NCBI RefSeq assembly: GCF_003688995.1
Contig: NZ_PENI01000035.1
Coordinates: forward strand, 1-64,000
Direction of reading: 5' to 3'
Source of the DNA: Streptomyces shenzhenensis
Lineage (GTDB): Bacteria > Actinomycetota > Actinomycetes > Streptomycetales > Streptomycetaceae
Length of the DNA stretch: 64,000 nucleotides
Shown here piece by piece: positions 1 to 6,434 of the stretch. Position 1 is the first letter of the stretch; every line of letters starts with the position of its first letter. The notes beneath the pieces were generated by a model. The model searched no databases. It had not been told where the DNA came from and saw only the letters and a program-made list of their open reading frames with translations. The position numbers were made by a program, and so were the translations under genes.

Positions 1-21
1 CCAGGATCAAACTCTCCGTGA
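1..21 (-). rRNA. rrs: 16S ribosomal RNA, 5' end only (partial)
   Basis: The reverse complement of the first bases reads CACGGAGAGTTTGATCCTGG, the universal 5' end of bacterial 16S rRNA. The gene is read leftward and leaves the window after about 21 bases. The exact mature 5' end is inferred from the usual UCACGGAGAG start. Confidence 0.93.
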
Positions 22-526
22 ATGCTTTCCCCGTAATCGGGGGCGACACATCACGAGAGCGGAACCACCGGAGGAATAACCCGATGGTCCACAGCGTCCT
101 CGCTGTGTATTCTTCAAAGGAACCACGTCCCAGCCATAATGGCCGGAGACGGGGTATCAACATATCTGGCGTTGACTTTTGGCACGCTGTTGAGTTCTCA
201 AGGAACGGACGCTTCCTTTGTACTCACCCTCTCGGGCTTTCCTCCGGGCGCTTCCCTTTCGGTGTTTCCGACTCTATCAGACCCTTTCGGTGTCCGATTC
301 CCGGTCGGCGGGATCTGCCTTCCCGACCCGCTGGGCCGTTCCGACGAGTGAGACTTTAGCGGATTCCTGGCCCCCGAGCTAATCGGGGTCCTGCGCCTTT
401 CGAACGCGGATTCCTCATTTCGCAAATACGCACACCGAAGCAGTCGGCGAATCGCCGATGAGCCGAGTGGTACCTGCGGAATGGCTGTCCGGGGACCGAC
501 CGAGGTCGGCGCTCACGTCGGACAAC
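22..526 (-). other. rRNA operon leader (pre-16S spacer)
   Basis: This stretch has no protein gene. It is the transcribed leader between the rRNA promoter and 16S. On the minus strand it carries the motif CCTTGAGAACTCAACAGCG (about 183-205), typical of actinobacterial rRNA leaders and thought to act in antitermination and processing. The sequence close to 16S (GGGGAAAGCATTCACGGAG) is the usual Streptomyces pre-16S end. Two further -10-like boxes, TAGAGT (276-271) and TAAAGT (358-353), may be extra rRNA promoters, since Streptomyces rrn operons usually have several. I see no convincing -35 for either. Confidence 0.75.
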
Positions 527-562
527 TCGGAGAACACTACGTATCCGTTCGGGGCGTGTCAA
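527..562 (-). promoter_or_regulatory. rRNA operon promoter (HrdB type)
   Basis: On the minus strand a perfect -35 TTGACA (562-557) is followed after 17 bp by -10 TAGTGT (539-534). The expected transcription start is near 527, running toward 16S. This is the best sigma-70/HrdB match in the window and fits a strong rRNA promoter. It lies back to back with the trpS leader promoter. Confidence 0.8.
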
Positions 563-603
563 CTCACGTCCTGGGGGCGCCCCGGAGACGTATGCTCAGG
601 GAC

Positions 604-645
604 GTGATGACGCGTACGTGCACCCAGCAGTGGTGGGCCGCCTGA
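604..645 (+). CDS. Trp-rich leader peptide of trpS (attenuator control peptide)
   Basis: From ATG 607 this short frame reads MTRTCTQQWWAA and stops at TGA 643-645. Two adjacent Trp codons sit just before the stop. An in-frame GTG at 604 directly precedes the ATG, and a TATGCT box (591-596) lies 7 bp upstream of that GTG, so the peptide may be read from a leaderless mRNA starting at GTG 604. The tandem Trp codons directly before mutually exclusive hairpins are the hallmark of ribosome-mediated attenuation. Such control has been reported for the auxiliary TrpRS1 of S. coelicolor. The peptide itself is expected to have no other function. Confidence 0.8.
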   Translation: MMTRTCTQQWWAA

Positions 646-705
646 CGGCGGCCGTACTCGCGTATGCATCCAACGGCCGCCGCCCCGGCGGCCGTTCTCG
701 TATCT
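646..705 (+). promoter_or_regulatory. Transcription attenuator of trpS
   Basis: Three segments can pair in two exclusive ways. Segment A CGGCGGCCGT (646-655) pairs with segment B ACGGCCGCCG (673-682) as an antiterminator. Segment B can instead pair with segment C CGGCGGCCGT (686-695), identical to A, giving a 10-bp GC hairpin with a 3-nt loop followed by a pyrimidine-rich tail (TCTCGTATCT). Segment A begins one base after the leader peptide stop. Ribosome stalling at the two Trp codons should influence which hairpin forms. Exact masking by the stalled ribosome is inferred. Confidence 0.78.
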
Positions 706-769
706 CCCTGCAGAACCTCTGAGGGCCGGCCGACCGGAGCGGTGGTCCCGACCAGAAGGTGGAGAGGGA

Positions 770-1795
770 ATGGCACGGGTCTTCAGTGGGATCAAGCCGA
801 CCGGGCACCTGACGCTGGGCAACTACCTGGGAGCCATGCGGCGGTGGGCCGATGTGGACCAGCACCGGTCCGACGCCCTGTTCTGCATCGTCGATCTGCA
901 CGCGCTGACCGTGGACCACGACCCTGCGCGGGTGCGTCGGCTCAGCCGGCAGGGGGCGACGCTGTTGCTGGCCTCCGGGCTGGATCCGGAGCTGTGCACC
1001 GTGTTCGTGCAGAGCCACGTCGGAGAGCACACCCGGCTGTCGTACGTGCTGGAGTGCGTGGCGACCGACGGTGAGATGCGGCGGATGATCCAGTACAAGG
1101 AGAAGTCCGTGCGGGAGCGCGCGCGGGGCGGGAGCGTGCGGCTGTCGCTGCTGACGTATCCGGCGCTGATGGCGGCGGACATCCTGGCGTACGGGGCCGA
1201 CGAGGTGCCCGTCGGGGACGACCAGACGCAGCATGTGGAGCTGACGCGGGATCTCGCGGTGCGGTTCAACCAGCGGTACGGGCACACGTTCGTGGTGCCG
1301 AGGGCCACGCCCCCGGCGGTCGCCGCCAGGGTGATGAACCTCCAGGACCCGACGTCGAAGATGGGGAAGTCGGACGACTCCGGGCCGGGCATCGTCTATC
1401 TGCTCGACGAGCCGGATGTGGTGCGCAAGAAGGTGATGCGGGCCGTGACCGACAGCGGGCAGGACGTCGTGTACGACCGGGAGGCACGGCCGGGGGTGGC
1501 GAATCTGCTGGAGATCCTGGCGGCGTGCACGGGTGGGAACCCGGCGGCCTTGGGCGGTGTGTACGAGTCGTACGGCGCCTTGAAGAAGGACACCGCAGAG
1601 GCCGTGGTCGAGGTTCTCAGGCCCGTACAGGCCAGGCACAAGGAGTTGTGCGCGGATCCTGTGTATGTGGAGGGGGTGCTGCGGGACGGTGCGGAGAAGG
1701 CACGGGCCATGGCCCGGCCGACGGTCGATGCTGCCTACCGGGCGATCGGGCTGCTGGAACCCGTCCCGGAGCCGGTGCTGAACGCGGCCCGGTAG
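770..1795 (+). CDS. trpS: Tryptophanyl-tRNA synthetase
   Basis: This 341-aa class I aminoacyl-tRNA synthetase charges tRNA-Trp in the cytoplasm. The HIGH-type region is SGIKPTGHLTLGNY (residues 6-19) and the KMSKS-type loop is KMGKS (197-201). Length is normal for bacterial TrpRS. The start is supported by a GGAGAGG ribosome site a few bases upstream. The first motif carries Lys9 where many bacterial enzymes have Gln. I recall this position being linked to indolmycin resistance of the auxiliary Streptomyces TrpRS1, so this may be the inducible, antibiotic-resistant paralogue rather than the housekeeping copy. The upstream Trp leader peptide and attenuator fit that role. It is convergent with proC across a shared hairpin. 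Confidence 0.96.
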   Translation: MARVFSGIKPTGHLTLGNYLGAMRRWADVDQHRSDALFCIVDLHALTVDHDPARVRRLSRQGATLLLASGLDPELCTVFVQSHVGEHTRLSYVLECVATDGEMRRMIQYKEKSVRERARGGSVRLSLLTYPALMAADILAYGADEVPVGDDQTQHVELTRDLAVRFNQRYGHTFVVPRATPPAVAARVMNLQDPTSKMGKSDDSGPGIVYLLDEPDVVRKKVMRAVTDSGQDVVYDREARPGVANLLEILAACTGGNPAALGGVYESYGALKKDTAEAVVEVLRPVQARHKELCADPVYVEGVLRDGAEKARAMARPTVDAAYRAIGLLEPVPEPVLNAAR

Positions 1796-1842
1796 GTCCG
1801 CGGACCGGTGGCGGGGCGCGGTGCGGGTGCCGACGCGTCGTG

Positions 1843-1863
1843 GCCCCGCCGCCGAGGCGGGGC
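1843..1863. terminator. Bidirectional hairpin between trpS and proC
   Basis: GCCCCGCC and GGCGGGGC form an 8-bp GC stem around a 5-nt loop, between the convergent ends of trpS and proC. No U-tract is evident, as is common in Streptomyces. Confidence 0.55.
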
Positions 1864-1872
1864 TCGGCGGGG

Positions 1873-2685
1873 TCAGTCCTTCTTGCCGGAGGCCAGCTCG
1901 CGGCTGCGGTCGCGGGCGGCTTCGAGGGCGGCGATGAGGGCGGCTCGCACGCCGTGGTTCTCCAGCTCGCGGATGGCGTTGATGGTGGTGCCGGCCGGCG
2001 AGGTGACGTTCTCGCGGAGCTTGACGGGGTGCTCTCCGCTGTCGCGGAGCATCACGGCGGCGCCGATCGCGGACTGGACGATGAGTTCATGGGCCTTGTC
2101 CCGGGGCAGGCCGAGGAGGATGCCCGCGTCGGTCATGGCTTCGACCAGGTAGAAGAAGTACGCCGGGCCGGAGCCGGAGAGGGCGGTGCAGGCGTCCTGC
2201 TGGGACTCGGGGACGCGGAGGGTCTTGCCGACCGCGCCGAAGATCTCCTCGGCGTGGGCGAGATGTCCGGCGGTGGCGTGCGTGCCGCCGGAGATGACGG
2301 ACATGGCCTCGTCGACGAGGGCGGGGGTGTTCGTCATGACACGGACGACGGGGGTGCCCGCGGCCAGGCGCTCCTCGAAGAAGGAGGTGGGGATGCCGGC
2401 CGCGCCGCTGATGATCAGACGGTCGGCGGGGACGTGCGGGACGAGTTCGTCCAGGAGGGTGCCCATGTCCTGCGGCTTGACCGTGAGGATGAGGGTGTCG
2501 GCGGTCTTGGCTGCCTCGGGGTTGGTGACCGGGGTGACCCCGTAGCGCGCGCGGAGCTCCTCGGCCCGCTCGGGGCGGCGGGCGGTGACGAGCAGGTCGG
2601 CGGGGGCCCAGCCGGCTCGGATCATTCCGCTGAGCAGGGCTTCGCCGATCTTGCCGGTGCCGAGGACTGCGACTTTGTGGGTCAT
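1873..2685 (-). CDS. proC: Pyrroline-5-carboxylate reductase
   Basis: This 270-aa protein performs the last step of proline synthesis, reducing pyrroline-5-carboxylate with NAD(P)H. The N-terminal Rossmann motif is VAVLGTGKIGEAL (residues 5-17). The family dimerisation signature is near the C-terminus (ALSGSGPAYFF, then VTSPAGTTINAI). Length is normal. ATG 2685 follows a GGAGGG ribosome site at good spacing. It lies downstream of the ABC exporter on the same strand with about 100 bp between, so it probably has its own promoter. Confidence 0.95.
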   Translation of the reverse strand: MTHKVAVLGTGKIGEALLSGMIRAGWAPADLLVTARRPERAEELRARYGVTPVTNPEAAKTADTLILTVKPQDMGTLLDELVPHVPADRLIISGAAGIPTSFFEERLAAGTPVVRVMTNTPALVDEAMSVISGGTHATAGHLAHAEEIFGAVGKTLRVPESQQDACTALSGSGPAYFFYLVEAMTDAGILLGLPRDKAHELIVQSAIGAAVMLRDSGEHPVKLRENVTSPAGTTINAIRELENHGVRAALIAALEAARDRSRELASGKKD

Positions 2686-2786
2686 GGTGCGGGTGCCCTC
2701 CGGGGGTGCGTCGTCCGGGGTACATCCTCGCACCGGGGGTCCGGGGTGTGCGGTGTTGTCCGCTGGACGGACGTCCGGCTGTCGGG

Positions 2787-3560
2787 TCACACCGTGCGGC
2801 GCCGCAGGGTGGCCGCGCCCAGGGCCAGGACCAGCGCCGCGCAGCCCGCCACGACGAGCACGTCCCGGACGAACGTGCCGGTCATGTCGGTGTGGTGGAG
2901 GACCTCGTTCATGCCGTCGACCGCGTAGGACATCGGCAGGACGTCGGAGATGCCCGCGAGGACGGGGTGCATGGTGGAGCGGGGTGCGAAGAGACCGCAG
3001 AGGAGGAGCTGGGGGAAGATCACCGCCGGCATGAACTGGACGGCCTGGAACTCCGAGGCGGCGAAGGCCGAGACGAACAGGCCGAGGGCGGTGCCGAGCA
3101 GGGCGTCGAGGAGGGCGACCAGCAGGAGCAGCCAGGGCGAGCCGTTGATGTCCAGGCCGAGGAACCAGACCGCGAGGCCGGTGGCCAGTGCCGACTGGAC
3201 GATGGCGAGGGCGCCGAAGGCGAGGGCGTAGCCGGCGATGAGGTCGCCCTTGCCGAGGGGCAGGGCGAGGAGGCGTTCGAGGGTGCCCGAGGTGCGTTCG
3301 CGCAGGGTGGCGATGGACGTGACCAGGAACATCGTGATGAGCGGGAAGATGCCCAGGAGCGAGGCGCCGATGGTGTCGAAGGTGCGCGGGCTGCCGTCGA
3401 AGACATAGCGCAGCAGAAGCAGCATCACGCAGGGGATGAGGAGCAACAGCGCGATGGTGCGCGGGTCGTGGCGCAGCTGGCGCAGGACCCGGGTCGCGGT
3501 GGCCGTGGCGCGGGAGAGGTTCAGGGCCCTGGTGGCGGCGGGTGCGGTGGTCGTGCTCAT
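2787..3560 (-). CDS. ABC-2 type exporter permease
   Basis: This 257-aa protein has about six hydrophobic segments (for example near residues 36-50, 70-85, 115-135 and 230-250) and the ABC-2 membrane fold seen in drug and antibiotic exporters. It lies immediately downstream of its ATPase and overlaps it by 4 bp (ATGA), so the two are translationally coupled. Together they should form an exporter of the DrrAB type. The substrate is unknown. Expression is probably controlled through the palindrome at the ATPase start. Confidence 0.85.
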   Translation of the reverse strand: MSTTTAPAATRALNLSRATATATRVLRQLRHDPRTIALLLLIPCVMLLLLRYVFDGSPRTFDTIGASLLGIFPLITMFLVTSIATLRERTSGTLERLLALPLGKGDLIAGYALAFGALAIVQSALATGLAVWFLGLDINGSPWLLLLVALLDALLGTALGLFVSAFAASEFQAVQFMPAVIFPQLLLCGLFAPRSTMHPVLAGISDVLPMSYAVDGMNEVLHHTDMTGTFVRDVLVVAGCAALVLALGAATLRRRTV

Positions 3561-4381
3561 CGGGTCGTCTCCTTGGTGCGGCCGGCCGCGGCCGCCTCGT
3601 CCACGAGGTGCAGGAAGGCCGCCTCGACGGTGTCCGTTCCGGTGCGGGTGCGGAGGGCTTCGGGGGTCTCTCCACCGGCCTCCGGCCGGGAGGTGCCCCC
3701 GGCGAGGATCTCGCCGTCGCGCATGAGCAGCAGGCGGTGGCAGCGCTCGGCCTCGTCCATGACATGGGAGGAGACGAGCAGGGTGGCCCCGCGGGTGGCC
3801 GCGATGTCGTGGAAGAGGGCCCACAGGTCGCGGCGCAGGACGGGGTCGAGGCCGACGGTGGGTTCGTCGAGGACCAGCAGTTCGGGGGTGCCGAGCAGGG
3901 CCACGGCGAGGGAGACGCGGCTGCGCTGGCCGCCGGAGAGGTTTCCGGCGAGGGCGTCGGCGTGGCTGGTGAGGTCGACGTCGGTGATGGCCCGGGTGAC
4001 GTCGTCGTGGCGGCGTGCGGCGGCGGACCGGCCGGGGTTGAGGATCGCCGCGAAGTAGTCGAGGTTCTGCCGGACCGTCAGGTCGTCGTAGACGGAGGGG
4101 TGCTGGGTGACATAGCCGATACGGGTGCGCAGGGTGGGGTGGCCTGCGGGGCTGCCGAGGACGTCGAGGGTGCCGGTGACCTTGGCCTGGGTGCCGACGA
4201 TCGCGCGCATCAGCGTGGATTTGCCGCATCCCGAGGGGCCGAGCAGGCCGGTGATCCGGCCGCGCTGGACGGTGAAGCGGAGGTTGCGCAGGACGGTGCG
4301 GGGGCCACGTTCGACGGTCAGGGCGGCGGCGTGTACGGCGGGGGTTTCGGGCATGCCCGGAGGGCCGGGAGCATTATTCAT
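3557..4381 (-). CDS. ABC exporter ATP-binding protein
   Basis: This 274-aa ATPase energises the adjacent ABC-2 permease. Walker A is GPSGCGKST (residues 48-56), the signature is LSGGQ (148-152), Walker B is LLVLDEP (168-174), and a switch His lies in SSHVMDE. ATG 4381 has no ribosome site but an in-frame GTG directly precedes it. A CATTAT -10 box (4397-4392) lies 7 bp before that GTG, and TTGACG (4420-4415) lies 17 bp further upstream. The mRNA is therefore probably leaderless. A 42-bp perfect dyad covers the -10, the transcription start and the first codons, so a repressor there would shut the operon. No regulator gene lies next to it. Confidence 0.88.
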   Translation of the reverse strand: MNNAPGPPGMPETPAVHAAALTVERGPRTVLRNLRFTVQRGRITGLLGPSGCGKSTLMRAIVGTQAKVTGTLDVLGSPAGHPTLRTRIGYVTQHPSVYDDLTVRQNLDYFAAILNPGRSAAARRHDDVTRAITDVDLTSHADALAGNLSGGQRSRVSLAVALLGTPELLVLDEPTVGLDPVLRRDLWALFHDIAATRGATLLVSSHVMDEAERCHRLLLMRDGEILAGGTSRPEAGGETPEALRTRTGTDTVEAAFLHLVDEAAAAGRTKETTR

Positions 4382-4405
4382 CACACGATGAATAATGCTC
4401 CCGGC
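4364..4405. promoter_or_regulatory. 42-bp perfect palindrome, probable repressor operator
   Basis: Two 19-bp arms (4364-4382 and 4387-4405) are exact inverted repeats around the spacer ACAC. The core is unusually AT-rich for this genome, with half-site ATTATTCATC. The dyad covers the -10 box, the expected start site and the first six codons of the ABC ATPase gene. It looks like a TetR- or GntR-type operator; the cognate protein is not encoded next to it. Confidence 0.75.
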
Positions 4406-4426
4406 GCCGAGGGGCGTCAAGGGCCG

Positions 4427-5206
4427 CTAGGCGTTGCGTGCGACCAGCAGCTCCACGTCGTAGACCTCCTCCACGGTGCCGTCGGGGAAGGCGGCCAGGA
4501 GACGGGTCCGCTCCTCGGCGAGGAAGGCGATGGCGCGCTCCTCGCCGTGCGTCAGGAAGATCGAGTGGCTGCCGATGTTGGCCAGGTGGGTGTCGAGGGG
4601 GACGCGGCGGCTCCAACGAACCGAGCGGTGGGCGAAGTCGAGGCGGCCGCTGGGGTCGGCGAGTGCGGTGCGGACGCCGTTGCCGTTCTTGGCCACGACC
4701 CCGTCGCGGCCGAAGTGGCGCTCGATGCGGTCCGTCTGGGCGTCGATCCAGGGGATGTCGAGTGCGCTGGTGTTCCACCACAGCGCGAGGGCTCCGCCGG
4801 GGCGCAGCACCCGCAGCGCCTCCGGCACCGACCGGGCGGGGTCGGTCCAGTGCCAGGCCTGGGCGTAGGTGATCAGGTCGGCGCCGGCGTCGGCCAGGGG
4901 CAGGGCGTTGCCGTTGCCCCGGACGATCGGGACGTCGGGGAGGCCGCGGCGGAACTCGGCCGCCATGCCGTCACCGGGTTCCACCGCGACCACGTCGGCG
5001 CCGCGGGCGCGCAGGAGCGCGGTCGCGATGCCGGTACCGGCGCCGACGTCCACGACCCGGGCGCCGGCGAGGGGGCGGGCGGCCAGTTCCTCGATGGTGT
5101 CGAAGAGGGCGGGCGGATAGGAGGGCCGGTTCGCTCCGTACTGCGCAGCTGCGGCATTGAAGGAGTGGGCCCGGCTGGCACCGGTGGGCGGGGGCGTAGT
5201 GGTCAT
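4427..5206 (-). CDS. Class I SAM-dependent methyltransferase
   Basis: This 259-aa protein has methyltransferase motif I VVDVGAGTGIAT near residue 51, an acidic loop AVEPGDGM, and the later motif EALRVLRPGGALAL. This is the UbiE/methyltransferase-11 group. The sequence does not show the substrate. The N-terminus (HSFNAAAAQYGANRPSYP) resembles trans-aconitate-methyltransferase-like and biotin-synthesis BioC-like proteins. It is read leftward about 45 bp upstream of the ABC operon palindrome, with no terminator visible between, so it could be partly co-transcribed. Confidence 0.85.
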   Translation of the reverse strand: MTTTPPPTGASRAHSFNAAAAQYGANRPSYPPALFDTIEELAARPLAGARVVDVGAGTGIATALLRARGADVVAVEPGDGMAAEFRRGLPDVPIVRGNGNALPLADAGADLITYAQAWHWTDPARSVPEALRVLRPGGALALWWNTSALDIPWIDAQTDRIERHFGRDGVVAKNGNGVRTALADPSGRLDFAHRSVRWSRRVPLDTHLANIGSHSIFLTHGEERAIAFLAEERTRLLAAFPDGTVEEVYDVELLVARNA

Positions 5207-5314
5207 ACGGCCATGGTCCTGCGCCCGAACCGGTGAGCGACAGCGGAATCCGACACGAAGCCGCTCCGCTCAGCACCCCTGCACCCGCTCCGGGCCGGCG
5301 CAGTCGATCACCCG

Positions 5315-5830
5315 CTAGCGGTGGCGTTTCTTTTTTGCGGGGTTGCCTGTGCGGCGGGTGGTGCGGTGTTCGTGCCGGGTGCGGGCCTTCTCGTATTCCG
5401 CGCGGTGGAGCTTCTCGCCGGGGGCCTCGATCAGGGAGCGGAAGAAGTACGCGAGGAGGGAGCCGACGAAGCCGATGGCCAGCAGGCCGCGCAGGGAGGC
5501 CTGGCGGTCGGGGTCGGGGTGCCTGCCGAAGCGGTCCCAGGTGTTGCGGAAGGCCAGCGCGCTGCAGATCGCGAACATCACCACGACCAGCACGTTCACG
5601 AAGGAGCCCGTGTCGGCGATCTGCAGGCCCTGGTAGGCGAAGCGGAGGATCAGGCAGGAGACGGCCGCCGCCGCGAGCGAGCCCACGGCCACGCCGGCCC
5701 GGCGGGCCGCGTAGCCGTCGTCGTGGTGCACCCAGGACGTGCCGAAGAAGCGGAGGGGCTCGGGGCGGGGGCCCATCGGCCCGCCGGTGGAGCCCGCGGG
5801 GGTGTCCGGGGTGCCGGGTTCGTCGCTCAC
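5315..5830 (-). CDS. Small integral membrane protein, conserved in Streptomyces
   Basis: This 171-aa protein has about three hydrophobic segments (near residues 45-65, 78-95 and 115-132). A Pro/Gly-rich N-terminus precedes them and a very basic tail (KKKRHR end) follows. I do not recognise a function. The GTG start at 5830 has a CATAAT box exactly 6 bp upstream (5842-5837), consistent with a leaderless transcript. The basic C-terminus probably faces the cytoplasm. Confidence 0.75.
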   Translation of the reverse strand: MSDEPGTPDTPAGSTGGPMGPRPEPLRFFGTSWVHHDDGYAARRAGVAVGSLAAAAVSCLILRFAYQGLQIADTGSFVNVLVVVMFAICSALAFRNTWDRFGRHPDPDRQASLRGLLAIGFVGSLLAYFFRSLIEAPGEKLHRAEYEKARTRHEHRTTRRTGNPAKKKRHR

Positions 5831-5872
5831 GGGACGATTATGGCGCCGCGGGTCCGCGGGCTCCGGGGCGGG

Positions 5873-6250
5873 TCAGGAGCAGCGCGAGGCCACGTAGCCG
5901 TCGCTGCCCGTGTACACATAGGCGTCGGAGACGTACTCGCCGTTGTCGATGTTGTCCCAGATCTTCGAGGTGCCGTACGGGCCGGTGACCGTCGTGCCCG
6001 GTGTCTGGCAGAAGATCGGGACGCGGGAGCCGGCCGGGAGGACCCGGACGATGCCGTAGTTGGTGCCGGGGCCGCTGCGGACGTTCAGCCGCACGCCGGG
6101 GGCGACCGGATAGGTGCTCGCGGTGGCCGCCACCGTGACGGCCGCGGCTTCGGCCTCGACCCCGCTCGCGGTCGCTTCGGCTGCTTTCGTGTCGTTCATC
6201 TCTTTTGTGCCGTCAGTTTCTTCTGTCGCTTCCACACGGTCGCCAGACAT
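5873..6250 (-). CDS. SH3-fold domain protein
   Basis: The last 75 or so residues of this 125-aa protein form a bacterial SH3-like domain (RLNVRSGPGTNYG near residues 54-66, then GTSKIWDNI and DGYVASRC). Such domains usually bind cell-wall peptides. The first 45 residues are acidic and Ala/Thr-rich with no signal peptide or membrane anchor. That is odd, because close relatives are secreted. The start is backed by a strong GGGGGGAGG ribosome site. It is transcribed divergently from the kinase gene. Confidence 0.78.
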   Translation of the reverse strand: MSGDRVEATEETDGTKEMNDTKAAEATASGVEAEAAAVTVAATASTYPVAPGVRLNVRSGPGTNYGIVRVLPAGSRVPIFCQTPGTTVTGPYGTSKIWDNIDNGEYVSDAYVYTGSDGYVASRCS

Positions 6251-6434
6251 GAGTAGACCTCCCCCCGTCAGATCCCATGACCGCCATGGGGTCCCGTTGA
6301 TTCCCCTGATTCGAGCCACGAAACACCCGTGCGCGAATCGCACGCGGAGGCTAGCAAGCCGCCTCTGCCTCGTACGAGTCATCGACTAGGCTCCGAGCGT
6401 CGCGCGCGCGGACGAACAGCACGGGGGTGGTTCC

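Noticed and set aside
1525..2928. Long plus-strand open frame opposite proC
   Set aside because: It is a GC-rich shadow of proC with no recognisable motifs; many similar frames over 400 codons lie opposite real genes here.
4385..4420. TTG start at 4420 for the ABC ATPase
   Set aside because: It lies at the -35 of the likely promoter, so it would not be transcribed; ATG 4381 (or GTG 4384) fits the -10 spacing.
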